From Planctomycetota bacterium (GTDB taxonomy: Bacteria; Planctomycetota; UBA1135; UBA2386), in contig VGZG01000004.1 of NCBI GenBank assembly GCA_016872675.1, forward strand, positions 1 through 64,000: a stretch of DNA of 64,000 nt. The letters are read 5' to 3'. Both the position numbers and the translations under genes were made by a program. Every line of letters begins with the position of its first letter. Within the stretch, counting starts at the first letter, position 1. Below the pieces are notes generated by a model. It saw only the letters and a program-made list of their open reading frames with translations. It searched no databases and was not told the origin of the DNA. Below, in pieces: positions 50,995 through 59,707 of the stretch.

Positions 50995-52662
50995 TCACTT
51001 GCCGCCGGACAGTTCCTTGACGAGCGCCGCTTCCTCGTAGATCACGCGCAGCGACTCAAGCATGCCGGCCGTGTGCACGCCGACGCAGCGGTTGACGCGC
51101 TCGTCGAACCAGTAGTTGCCCGGCAGCGACTCGATGTTGCCGTCGAACACGAGGCCGACGACCTTGGCGTCGCGGTCGAGGATCGGGCTGCCCGAGTTGC
51201 CGCCGATGATGTCGACCGTGCAGACGAAGTTGTACGGCGTGTCGAGGTTGAGCTTGGCCTTCTTGTCGGTCCAGTTCTTCGGTAGGTCGTACGGCGCCTT
51301 GTTGTCGAAGCCCTGGTTGCGCTCGAACAGGCCGTTGAGCGTCGTCTTCGGCGGCACCATCGTCGTGCCGGCCTCGTAGCCCTTCACCGTGCCGAAGGTG
51401 AGGCGCAGCGTGAACGTCGCGTCCGGGTAGTTGGCCGTGCCGTAGACGTCGAAGCGCGCCTGGTTGATCGTCGCCTTGGCCTCGGCGCAGACCTTGGTGC
51501 TGACCGCCTCGATCGCCGGCATCATGCGCTGCAGGTTCGGCTTCTTGCCGTGCTTCTCGCGCAGCTTGTCCATCTCGGCGGCGATGAAGTCGAACGCGGC
51601 CTTCACCTCGGGCTTGCCCGACTTGGCGATCAGCTCCTCGTCGCGCGCCTTCATCTTGGCCATCATCTCGGCCGTCTGCAGGCCGACGAGGTGGCCTTCG
51701 AAGGCCTTCAGCGAGTTGCTGGCGCCGAAGTACTGGTCGCGCAGCTCGAAGGCCTTCTTCGGGTCCTTGTCCATCGCCTTCTTCATGCTGGCGACGCGGT
51801 TCTTCAGCAGCTTGACGATCTGCGGCACCGGCAGGTCGCGCTGGAACTCCATCTCGGCGTGCGTCAGCGAGCGCTCGGTGCTGCCCGGGTGGCCGGAGAC
51901 GAACACCAGCTCGTCCGCCGCGGCGCCGTCGGCGTCGAACGGGAAGTAGAACTTCGAGCTGTCGATCGGCTTGCCGTCCTCGTAGACGCGGAAGAAGGCG
52001 CAGTCGAGGCAGTAGCGCGGATAGGTGAAGTTGTCGTAGTCGCCGCCGTAGAACGCGACCTGCTTCTCCGGCGCGAACACGAGGCGCACGTCGTCGAAGA
52101 CGTGGTAGACGTAGATGCGGAACTGGTTGCCGTCGTACAGCGTGACCAGGTCGGCGACGTGGTTCTTCTTGCCCTCGGCGGCGGCCTTGGTCATGCCCTC
52201 GACCTTCTCGCGCCACTCGTTGCCCTCCGGCGTCGTGTCGGCGGCCTTGAGCGCGAGGACCTCCTTGGTGACGTCCTTGATCTCGACCAGCTGGCGCAGC
52301 GTCAGGTCCTTGCCCGGCACTTCCTGGCCGTAGAGGCGGGCGCTGAAGCCCGGCTCGACCCAGTCCTTCTCCGGCGTCGAGACCGCCTGGATCGTCGTCA
52401 GCGCGACGTGGTGGTTGGTCATCACCAGGCCGTCAGGCGACACGAACGAGCCCGAGCCGCCGGTGTCGAAGCGCACGCTGCCCAGGCGCACGTGATCGAG
52501 CCAGTCCTTGGTCGGCTCGAAGTTGTGCTTCTCCTTCAGGACCTGCAGCGGCAGGCCGTCGAACAGCCACATGCCCTCGTCGGGGCGGGCCATCGAGGCG
52601 GGGAACGTGGCGCCCAGCGCGACGAACGCGAACGTGAACTTGGCGATCAGAATCGGGTGCAT
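50995..52662 (-). CDS. S46-family dipeptidyl peptidase
   Basis: A 555-residue S46 (DPP7/DPP11-type) serine peptidase. It has a signal peptide, then DEGMWLFDGLPLQVLKEKHN, the catalytic His in GLVMTNHHVALTTIQ, the Asp region GGDYDNFTYPRYCLDCAFF, and the nucleophile Ser in IIGGNSGSPILDRD. The family usually has about 700 residues; the shortening appears to be in the helical domain between the catalytic Asp and Ser. It removes N-terminal dipeptides from oligopeptides in the periplasm. I start at ATG 52662; the track's first 53 codons are upstream DNA. Confidence 0.92.
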   Translation of the reverse strand: MHPILIAKFTFAFVALGATFPASMARPDEGMWLFDGLPLQVLKEKHNFEPTKDWLDHVRLGSVRFDTGGSGSFVSPDGLVMTNHHVALTTIQAVSTPEKDWVEPGFSARLYGQEVPGKDLTLRQLVEIKDVTKEVLALKAADTTPEGNEWREKVEGMTKAAAEGKKNHVADLVTLYDGNQFRIYVYHVFDDVRLVFAPEKQVAFYGGDYDNFTYPRYCLDCAFFRVYEDGKPIDSSKFYFPFDADGAAADELVFVSGHPGSTERSLTHAEMEFQRDLPVPQIVKLLKNRVASMKKAMDKDPKKAFELRDQYFGASNSLKAFEGHLVGLQTAEMMAKMKARDEELIAKSGKPEVKAAFDFIAAEMDKLREKHGKKPNLQRMMPAIEAVSTKVCAEAKATINQARFDVYGTANYPDATFTLRLTFGTVKGYEAGTTMVPPKTTLNGLFERNQGFDNKAPYDLPKNWTDKKAKLNLDTPYNFVCTVDIIGGNSGSPILDRDAKVVGLVFDGNIESLPGNYWFDERVNRCVGVHTAGMLESLRVIYEEAALVKELSGGK

Positions 52663-52891
52663 GATTGGCTCGGAAACAGTAGCCGGCGAACGGCGGAGCG
52701 CCGGGCCGGCCGAAGATCCGTCGTGGCCGGGTCGCGCCCGCGGCCTGTCGGTCGCGGGGCGCGGCGCGGCACGGCGGCGCAGCGAGGGCGGCATCGTAAG
52801 GACGCCGCCCCGGCGTGTCACCGGCGAGCCCGCAGCCGCGGCGCCCGTCCGGACGGGCGGCGGCGACCAGCGCCTGCCGCCCGCCGATCGC

Positions 52892-54013
52892 TCACTTGCC
52901 GCCGCCCGCGCCGCCGGCAGCCAGCTTGCCGACGAGGCCCTTGGCGACCGCGGTCGCCGCGTCGCCGTCGTGGCCGCGGTAGTGGATGCGGCCCTCGCCG
53001 TCGAGGACCACGATCGTCGGCCAGCCCTGGATCGCCCAAGCCTTGGGGATCGGGCCGCGCGTGCCGTCGGGTCCGGCGTGGAAGCTGCGCCAGTTGAGCT
53101 CGTTGTCGGCGACCGCCTTCTTGGCGCGCGCGACGTCCTTGTCGCTGTTGACGCCGATCAGGGCGAACGGCTTGTCCTTCATCTCATCCACGAGCGACCG
53201 CTCGTGCGGGTACATGGCCCGGCAGGGGCCTCACCAGTCGCCCCAGAAGTCGAGGAAGACCACCTTGCCGCGGTAGTCGGAGAGCTTGAAGGCGACGCCG
53301 TCGAGGTCCGCGCCCTCGATGTCCGGCGCGACGTTGCCGGCGCCGAACTTCTCGCGCGTGTCGATGGCCTCGCGGATGCTGTCCTTGAGCTCGGCGTTGC
53401 TGGCCAGCTCGGCGGCCTTGATCAGTTCGCTCTTCGCGCCCTGGTAGAGGTCCGACTCGCGGTCGGCGGTCTCGATCGTCTTCTCGTGCTGCGCGAACAC
53501 CGCCCAGCCGCGGACGTCGGGATGCCGGCTCTTGACGAACTTCGCGGCGATCGCGGGTGCCTTGTCCTCGCCGACGATGCGCGGCAGGAAGCCGATCAGC
53601 CGGCCGACCTGCGCCGTGGCCTCGTGATCGGCGTACTTCTCGCCGAGCAGCGCGAACGACTCGGCCGCGCCAGCGCGGTCGGCGCCGATGGCCATCAGCA
53701 GGAACGGCACGGCGTCGTCGCCGTCGCTCGCCTCCTTGGCGGCGGCGAGCGCCTGCTTGCCGAGCGCGCTCGTGTCGGGGCGCATCGGCATCGCCGGGAT
53801 CGGCTTGCCGGCCTTCTTGGCCGCTTCGGCCTCGGCCATGACGGCCTTGGCCTTGGTCATATACTCGTCGATGAGCTTCTTCTGCTCGTCCTGCAGCGCG
53901 GCGTACCGCTCCGCCGCCGCCGGACTCTTCGGCGTCGGCTGCGGTGGCCGCTGCTGCGCCGCGAGGGCGCTCGCCAGCATCAGCGGCAGCGCCCACGTCG
54001 TGATCGTTCGCAT
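52892..54013 (-). CDS. Putative selenoprotein, TlpA-like thioredoxin (U-G-P-C)
   Basis: Two track ORFs (53231-54139, 52892-53215) share a frame and are separated by one TGA. Together they make a 373-residue protein: signal peptide MRTITTWALPLMLASALAAQ, a helical region with heat-repeat-like character (about 25-215), and a C-terminal redoxin domain. The active site reads FLDFWGDW-U-GPCRAMYPHE, so Sec (residue 261) replaces the first cysteine of the W-C-G-P-C motif. A GGTC-loop hairpin follows the UGA. The domain then runs on normally (FALIGVNSDKD, WPTIVVLDGEGRIHYRG). Start ATG 54013 has GGAG upstream. A periplasmic thiol oxidoreductase is likely. Confidence 0.85.
53189..53206 (-). promoter_or_regulatory. 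Bacterial SECIS-like hairpin
   Basis: On the coding strand CACGAGC pairs perfectly with GCTCGTG (7 bp) around the loop GGTC. The loop begins about 31 nt after the TGA at 53233-53231, inside the range used by bacterial SECIS elements, and has the same GGUC core as the hairpin at 38.7 kb. Confidence 0.78.
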
Positions 54014-54113
54014 CGGGTCTCCGGGGGTTGGACGCGGCGCACGCTGCGCCGCGCGCGGGATCATGCCACTGCGCGGTCGCCGTAGGCAGACCGCGGCGTC
54101 CCGTTCGTGTCGC

Positions 54114-54203
54114 GGCGGTGTGTGGTGGGGCATCGTCACGCTGACGACGATCGGCTACGGCGACATGGCGCCGGTCACCGCCGCCGGCCGCGCGCTCGCG
54201 ATG
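54114..54203 (+). pseudogene. Remnant of a potassium-channel pore
   Basis: Thirty codons read GGVWWGIVTLTTIGYGDMAP followed by VTAAGRALAM, an intact voltage-gated-type K+ channel filter (TIGYGD) with part of the pore helix. No S5 helix precedes it and no S6 helix follows. It is in frame with the downstream NuoF-like gene, as if a deletion had joined the two. It lies in the divergent gap between the selenoprotein gene and nuoF-like gene. Confidence 0.6.
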
Positions 54204-54223
54204 GAACGCTACCGCCGCGCCCC

Positions 54224-54229
54224 TACCAT
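54224..54229 (+). promoter_or_regulatory. Candidate -10 element of a leaderless transcript
   Basis: TACCAT ends 7 bp before GTG 54237, the same spacing as TATCCT before the gene at 35902. Confidence 0.4.
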
Positions 54230-54236
54230 CCGCGCC

Positions 54237-55469
54237 GTGCGTCCGAACCTGCTGCTGCCCGCGCGCGCGTCGACGGGCCCCGAATCGCTCGCCGAGTACC
54301 GCGCCCGCGGCGGCTACGACGGCCTCGCCGCCGCGCGGGCCCGCGGTGTTGGCTGGCTGCGCGGCGAGGTCGCGACGGCGCAGTTGCGCGGCCGCGGCGG
54401 CGCGTCGTTCCCGACGGCGCGCAAGTGGGAGCTGGCCGCCAACGCTGCGGCCGACGCGAAGTACGTCGTCGGCAACGGCGGCGAGCACGAGCCCGGCAGC
54501 GACAAGGACAAGGTCCTGGTCGCGCGCCATCCGCACGCCGTGCTCGAAGGCCTGCTGCTCGCCGGCCTCGCCACCGGCGCGAGCAAGGGCTGGATCTACC
54601 TGATCGAGGACATGCACGGCCCGCGCGGTGCGATCGAGCGGGCGATCGCCGAGGCGCAGGCCGCCGGCCTGTTGCCGTTCGAGGTCGCGGTGCACCTCGG
54701 CCCCACCACCTACGTCGCCGGCGAAGAGACCGCGGCGCTCAACGCCATCGAGGGCAAGCCGGCGAAGCCGCGCAAGAAGCCGCCGTTCCCCGGCGAGGCC
54801 GGGCTGTTCGGCAAGCCGACGACGGTCAACAACGTCGAGACGCTGGCGCACGTTGCCTGGATCGCGCGCCACGGCGGCGCGGCGTTCGCGGCGATCGGCA
54901 CCGCCGAGAGCAAGGGCACGCTGCTGTTCACGCTGCCCGAGAGCGTGCAGCGCCCCGGCGTGCACGAGGCGCCGTTCGGGGTCACGTACCGCCAGCTGAT
55001 CGACCAGATCGGCGGCGGCCTGCGGGAGGGCCGGACCGTGCGCGGCGTGCTGCCGGCGATGTCGAGTGGCTTCCTCGGCCACGACGCGCTCGACGTGCCG
55101 ATCGCCTACGAGACGCTGCGGCCGCTCGGCAGCTCGCCGGGGTGCGGTGGCGTGCGCATCGTCGACGACCGCACGGACGTCGTCGCGCTCGCGGTCGAGA
55201 TCGCCGAGTTCTTCATGCGCGAGCAGTGCGGCCAGTGCCCGCCGTGCCGCATGGAGACGAACCAGTTCGTGCACATCCTGAAGGCCGTGCAGCAGCACAA
55301 GGGCCCGGGCTACGACGACAAGATCCGCAAGCTCGCCGAGTTCTCGCGTAAGAAGGGCTTCTGCTCGCTGATCGAGATGGCGGCCGCGCCTGTGGTCAGC
55401 GCGCTCACCGTCTTCGCCGCCGACTTCGCGGCCGCGGCCGGTCCTGGCCAGCGGAGCGGCGCATCGTGA
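54237..55469 (+). CDS. NuoF-like FMN/iron-sulfur NADH-binding protein
   Basis: A 410-residue protein of the NuoF/HoxF family. FMN-binding GRGGASFPTARKW, NADH-loop NGGEHEPGSDKDK (usual NuoF: NADESEPG), GPTTYVAGEETAALNAIEG, KPTTVNNVETLA and the cluster ligands EQCGQCPPCRMETNQ plus a late Cys in KKGFCSL are present. It could be the flavin subunit of an NADH-linked dehydrogenase or hydrogenase-like complex, but no NuoE/NuoG partner is adjacent. The variant NADH loop makes the donor uncertain. I prefer GTG 54237 over ATG 54201, which lies inside the channel remnant. Confidence 0.82.
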   Translation: MRPNLLLPARASTGPESLAEYRARGGYDGLAAARARGVGWLRGEVATAQLRGRGGASFPTARKWELAANAAADAKYVVGNGGEHEPGSDKDKVLVARHPHAVLEGLLLAGLATGASKGWIYLIEDMHGPRGAIERAIAEAQAAGLLPFEVAVHLGPTTYVAGEETAALNAIEGKPAKPRKKPPFPGEAGLFGKPTTVNNVETLAHVAWIARHGGAAFAAIGTAESKGTLLFTLPESVQRPGVHEAPFGVTYRQLIDQIGGGLREGRTVRGVLPAMSSGFLGHDALDVPIAYETLRPLGSSPGCGGVRIVDDRTDVVALAVEIAEFFMREQCGQCPPCRMETNQFVHILKAVQQHKGPGYDDKIRKLAEFSRKKGFCSLIEMAAAPVVSALTVFAADFAAAAGPGQRSGAS

Positions 55470-56617
55470 CCCTGCGCTACTACTACGCCGCCTGCACGCT
55501 GGGGCTGGAAGGCGCGCTCGCCGACGAACTGCGCGCGCTGGGCGCTGGCGACGTCGAACAACGCCGCGGCGGCTGCGCCTTCACCGGCGACCTCACAATG
55601 GGCTACGCGGCGTGCCTGTGGCTGCGCTCGGCGGTGCGCGTGCAGGAGGAGCTGATCCGCGGCCCGGCGCACGACCGCGACGAGCTGTACAAGCTCGCCA
55701 AGGAGGTCGACTGGACGCAGAGCATCACCTACCTGCAGACGCTCGCCGTCGACGGCTCGGTGCGCGACAGCTTCGCCAACGACACGCGCTTCCCGGGGCT
55801 CGTCGTCAAGGACGCCATCTGCGACCAGATGCGCGACCGCTTCGGCAAGCGGCCCAACGTCGAGAAGGACCGCCCCGACCTGCCGGTCAAGCTCGTGCTG
55901 CAGGGCAACGAGGCGATCCTCTACCGCGAGCTCGGCGGCGCGCCGCTGCACAAACGCGGCTACCGCGAGATCCAGCACAAGAGCCCGCTCAACGAGGCGA
56001 CCGCGGCGGGCCTGCTGCTGCTGACCGGCTGGAACCGGCAGACGCCGCTGTGCGACCCGATGTGCGGCTCGGCGACCTTCCTGGTCGAGGCGGCGTGGCT
56101 GGCGACCGACCGCGCGCCAGGCCTCGGCCGCAGCTTCGCGTTCGAACGCTGGAAGGACGTCGACGTCGACGCGTGGCGCAAGCTGTTCGACGACGCCGAG
56201 GCGCGGGCCCAGCGCGGCGCCAGCAAGCTGCCGCCGATCTGCGGCAACGACCGGCACCCTGGCGCCATCGCCATCGCGCGGCAAGCGCTGACCGCCGCCG
56301 GCCTCGCCGACCGCATCGAAGTGCACCAAAGCGACGTCGCCGAGTTCGTGCCGCCGACGCGGCCCGAGATGGTCGTGACCAACCCGCCGTACGGCGACCG
56401 CCTGCAGAGCGACCCCGTGGCGCTCGAACAGAGCTGGTCAGCGCTCGGCCGCTTCCTGCACACGCAGTGCCAGGGTGCTACGGCGTGGGCGCTGTGCGGC
56501 AACGCCGACGTCACGCGGTTCCTGGGACTGCGCGCGACGGAGAAGCTGCCGGTGAAGAACGGGCCGATCGACTGCCGGTGGTTGAAGTACGAGGTCGACG
56601 CGCGGGTGCGGGAGTAG
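55466..56617 (+). CDS. RlmL/THUMP-type 23S rRNA m2G methyltransferase
   Basis: A 383-residue methyltransferase. The N-terminal THUMP domain opens LRYYYAACTLGLEGALADEL and includes TRFPGLVVKDAICDQMRDRF; the UPF0020 catalytic domain has LYRELGGAPLHKRGYR, DPMCGSATFLVEAA (SAM binding) and motif IV VVTNPPYGDRL. It matches the N-terminal half of RlmL (guanine-2445 N2-methylation) without the RlmK half. Start is GTG 55466, overlapping the NuoF-like stop. Confidence 0.9.
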   Translation: MTLRYYYAACTLGLEGALADELRALGAGDVEQRRGGCAFTGDLTMGYAACLWLRSAVRVQEELIRGPAHDRDELYKLAKEVDWTQSITYLQTLAVDGSVRDSFANDTRFPGLVVKDAICDQMRDRFGKRPNVEKDRPDLPVKLVLQGNEAILYRELGGAPLHKRGYREIQHKSPLNEATAAGLLLLTGWNRQTPLCDPMCGSATFLVEAAWLATDRAPGLGRSFAFERWKDVDVDAWRKLFDDAEARAQRGASKLPPICGNDRHPGAIAIARQALTAAGLADRIEVHQSDVAEFVPPTRPEMVVTNPPYGDRLQSDPVALEQSWSALGRFLHTQCQGATAWALCGNADVTRFLGLRATEKLPVKNGPIDCRWLKYEVDARVRE

Positions 56618-56685
56618 CGGGCGGGGCGAAGGGCGGCGGGACGATGGCGACGACGACGGCGGCGGTCGTTCGGACCGTCTCACGG

Positions 56686-57975
56686 CTACGCGCCTTCCAT
56701 GCGGCGGCACGCGCGCCCCAGCCACCGCCCGAGCCACGCCCACAGCAGCACCACCGGCAGCGCCGCCGCGCACAGCCCGGCGTTGCTGAATTGCAGCGCG
56801 CGCAGGCCTTCGCTGGCGCAGGCGCCGAGCAGGTCGCCAAAGCGCATGACCGCCGTGTCGACGACCGCCTTGGAGACGTACTTCGCCTCCTGGTCGAGCG
56901 GCGTGTAGAGCACGTCGCGCGCCGGCTTGTCGAAGGCGAACTGCAGCGTCCGGCGCGCGACCTCGACGACCGCGGTCAGCCCGGCGAGCGGCCAGATCGC
57001 CAGCGCCGCGAAGCCGGCGAAGCTGACGAGCGGCATCGCGCACAGCGCGGCGCCGACGCCGAGGAACAGCAGCACGCGGCTGGTGACGAACAGCTGCAGC
57101 ACGAGGCAGATGGCGTTGTACCACCAGTTGGCGGTCGCCTCGAGCGCTCGGCGCGCGGCCTCGTCGGGCAGCTGCGCCTTCGTCAGCGTGATGCGCTGGA
57201 AGTAGAACGTCGTGCCGACGACGGCAGCCAGCAGCACGAAGCCGGCGAAGCCGCGCAGGTACGGGTCGCGCAGCACGCGGGCGATGCCCTGCGCGAACGA
57301 CGGCGCGTCGGCGAGCTGGTGCGGACCCGGCGCGCGCACCATGCGGCGGCAGGCGGCCAGCGACCATCGCCACGCCAGCACGGCGCACTCGACGCCGATC
57401 GCCGCGAGCAGCAGCAGCTGCGGGTAGCTCGCCTCGCGCAGGTGCAGCGACGCCGACGAGCCCAGCATCGCGCCGAGCGTGCCGCCGACGCCGATCAGCC
57501 CGAACAGCCGCTTGCCCTGCGCCAGCGAGAACCACTCGACGGCGTGCACCCAGACCAGCGTCACGCCACCGACGGCGAACGCCGACACCCAGGCGTAGAA
57601 CACGGCGAAGCCCCAGCCGCGCGCCGACGCGAAGTCGAGCTCACCGAGCTGCGCGCCGCCGCCGCGGAAGACGAGCGCCAGTGCTAGGAAGCTCGCGGCG
57701 AAGGCGTGCAGCGCGTAGGGCAGGAAGCGGTGCGACGGCAACCGCCGCACTAGCGCGACGTACGGCTGGTTGAGCAGCGTCACGAAGACGAACGTCAGCG
57801 TGAACAGCGGCAGGAGCCGTTCGGGGCCGAACGCCGTGCCGACGTTCTCGCGCAGCGGCCGCAGCAGGTAGTAGCTGAACAGCACGCAGAAGAACGCCAC
57901 CGCCGTCCAGAGCGTCGCGCGCCGCTCGGCGGAGCTCGCGTCGTGAAGGCGCAGGAGGCGCGACAGCGGCTGCAT
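56686..57975 (-). CDS. Tlc/NTP-exchange-like MFS transporter
   Basis: A 429-residue membrane protein with about twelve helices. The start TLWTAVAFFCVLFSYYLLRP-LRENVG and the later FDKPARDVLYTPLDQEAKYV with KAVVDTAVMRFGDLLGA are the hallmark of proteins related to Npt1/Tlc ATP:ADP antiporters found in many free-living bacteria. In these the substrate is generally unknown. I start at ATG 57975 (MQPLSRLLRLHDAS). Divergent from a DMT exporter. Confidence 0.85.
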   Translation of the reverse strand: MQPLSRLLRLHDASSAERRATLWTAVAFFCVLFSYYLLRPLRENVGTAFGPERLLPLFTLTFVFVTLLNQPYVALVRRLPSHRFLPYALHAFAASFLALALVFRGGGAQLGELDFASARGWGFAVFYAWVSAFAVGGVTLVWVHAVEWFSLAQGKRLFGLIGVGGTLGAMLGSSASLHLREASYPQLLLLAAIGVECAVLAWRWSLAACRRMVRAPGPHQLADAPSFAQGIARVLRDPYLRGFAGFVLLAAVVGTTFYFQRITLTKAQLPDEAARRALEATANWWYNAICLVLQLFVTSRVLLFLGVGAALCAMPLVSFAGFAALAIWPLAGLTAVVEVARRTLQFAFDKPARDVLYTPLDQEAKYVSKAVVDTAVMRFGDLLGACASEGLRALQFSNAGLCAAALPVVLLWAWLGRWLGRACRRMEGA

Positions 57976-58157
57976 CGGCGGAGAGGAGTAGGGGGTGGCG
58001 CGGGGGAAGGCCAGCCCGCAGCCGCGGCGCCAGTGCACCGCCACGCCAAGCCGCATCCGCGCGCGCCGCGCGTCACGACGCATCCGCCCGGCGTCCGGCG
58101 ATTCCCCCCGCCGCCATCGTGCCTGCGAACCCACCGCCCTATCGTCCCGCCCCACCG

Positions 58158-59063
58158 ATGCGCGGCCGCTTCGCCCCCCACCTGATCCTGCTGTCCCTGA
58201 TCGCGATCTGGAGCGCGTCGTTCGTCGTGTCGAAGGTCGCCTTGCACGCGTTGTCGCCGAGCGGCCTCGTCGCCGCGCGCTTCTGGCTCGCCGTCGTCTG
58301 CATGCTGCCGTTCCTCGGTCGCGACGCGCTCGCCGACCTGCGCCGGTCGCTGCGCCCGGGGCTGGCCGCCGGCGTCGCGCTCGGCATGGGCTACCTGCTG
58401 CAGATGGAAGGCATGACCGAGACCTCGGCGTCGATGGGCGGCCTGCTCGCCGGCCTGATCGTGCCGCTCGTCGCCGTCGGCGGCTTTCTGTTCTTCGGCG
58501 CGCGCCTGGGCGGCGTCGCGATCGTCGGCTTGCTGCTGGCGATCGCCGGCATGCTCGCCATCTGCTGGCCCGGCGAGAAGCAACCGGACGAACGCCAGGA
58601 CACCCTGCTCGGCATCCTGCTCCAGGTCGGCGCGTCGGCGAGCTACGCCGGCCACGTGCTGATGCTGTCGCGCTTCGGACGAACGCAGCCAGTCGCAGCA
58701 TTGGCGTTCTGGCAGTTGCTGTTCGTCGCGGTGATTGGCGTCGGCTTGGCGGTTTCGCACCACGGCGTGACGGCGGACGGCGCGGGGGTTGGCGCGCTGG
58801 TCTGGACCGGCGAGTTGGCCTGGGCGCTGCTGTACCTCGGCGTGCTGGCGACGGCGGTGGGCATCGGCGTGCAGAGCAAGGTGCAGCACCTCGTGCCGCC
58901 GGAACACGTGCCGCTGCTGTTCGCGATGCAACCGCTGTTCGCGGCGGTGTGCGGCGCGACGCTCCAAGGCGACCGGCTGGGTGGGATGCAGTTCTTGGGC
59001 GGCGGGCTGATCGTGCTGGGCGTCGTGGTGACGAGTTTCGATCGGCCGCCGAAGGCCGGGTAG
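58158..59063 (+). CDS. EamA/DMT-superfamily transporter
   Basis: A 301-residue transporter with ten helices in two EamA repeats. It begins LILLSLIAIWSASFVVSKVA and carries LQMEGMTETSASMGGLLAGL in the first repeat and VPPEHVPLLFAMQPLFAAV in the second. Members export amino acids or other metabolites. The start ATG 58158 follows a TATCGT hexamer by 12 bp; the track start 13 codons earlier is less likely. Confidence 0.9.
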   Translation: MRGRFAPHLILLSLIAIWSASFVVSKVALHALSPSGLVAARFWLAVVCMLPFLGRDALADLRRSLRPGLAAGVALGMGYLLQMEGMTETSASMGGLLAGLIVPLVAVGGFLFFGARLGGVAIVGLLLAIAGMLAICWPGEKQPDERQDTLLGILLQVGASASYAGHVLMLSRFGRTQPVAALAFWQLLFVAVIGVGLAVSHHGVTADGAGVGALVWTGELAWALLYLGVLATAVGIGVQSKVQHLVPPEHVPLLFAMQPLFAAVCGATLQGDRLGGMQFLGGGLIVLGVVVTSFDRPPKAG

Positions 59064-59206
59064 CGGCCGCTGCCGCGCTGCGCACGGCAGCGGCGTCACC
59101 CAGCATCGAGGCGTCGCGACGCCAAAGCGGCAGCGCGGCATCGGTCCAAAGGCGGTGCCGGCGCGCCGATGACACCAACCGCGACGACGGGCCGTGTCCA
59201 TGCCGC

Positions 59207-59220
59207 GCCAGCTTGGAGCG
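59207..59220. repeat. Dispersed repeat, diverged inverted copy 5
   Basis: GCCAGCTTGGAGCG is the reverse complement of CGCTCCAAGCTGGC, close to the CGCTCCAACTTGG core. GTGTCCATG precedes it on the plus strand, recalling TGTCCATC before copy 2. Confidence 0.35.
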
Positions 59221-59254
59221 ACCATCGCCGCGACCACCGCAGTCACCAGCTCCC

Positions 59255-59599
59255 CTACAGCCGCCCCACCGCCACGCCAAACGCCACCACCATCGGCAAC
59301 CCCATCCACAGGACCGCCCCCAGCGCCCACCAGCGCGGGCTCTGCGCGGCGTGCGGCTGCAGCAGCAACAGTCCGAAAGGCGCCAGCGCCGCCGCGCCCG
59401 CGGCCGGCAGCCCGAGCGCCTCCCACTGGCGCGCCAGCCAGCGCACCTCGACGGCGAGGAGTTCGGCCGCCAGCGGGCCGCCAGCAATGCGCGCGCGGCG
59501 CAACGCGGCCATCGCCGCCGCGTGGTCGGCGGGCGCTGCCGCCGCGTCGTGCAGCGCGGCGCGCAACTGCTCCAGGGACGGCTGCGAGGAAGTCGTCAT
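59255..59599 (-). CDS. Small membrane protein, hypothetical
   Basis: A 114-residue protein. The N-terminal half is helical and Ala-rich (SLEQLRAALHDAAAAPADHA); two hydrophobic helices close the protein (GAAALAPFGLLLLQ and WALGAVLWMGLPMVVAFGVAV). TAGCAT sits 21 bp before the start. No family recognised. It shares orientation with, and lies downstream of, the sigma/anti-sigma pair. Confidence 0.6.
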   Translation of the reverse strand: MTTSSQPSLEQLRAALHDAAAAPADHAAAMAALRRARIAGGPLAAELLAVEVRWLARQWEALGLPAAGAAALAPFGLLLLQPHAAQSPRWWALGAVLWMGLPMVVAFGVAVGRL

Positions 59600-59707
59600 C
59601 GACCGCGGCGCGGGCGTGCGATGCTAGAAGGCTGCGGCACGGAAGGCCACGCCGCGAAGCCACGCGGCTGCGCGGCAAGGAGCATGCCGCCAACCGCCGC
59701 GCGCGCC

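Noticed and set aside
54237-55469. Respiratory complex I subunit NuoF
   Set aside because: No other nuo genes are adjacent and the NADH loop deviates, so only NuoF-like is claimed.
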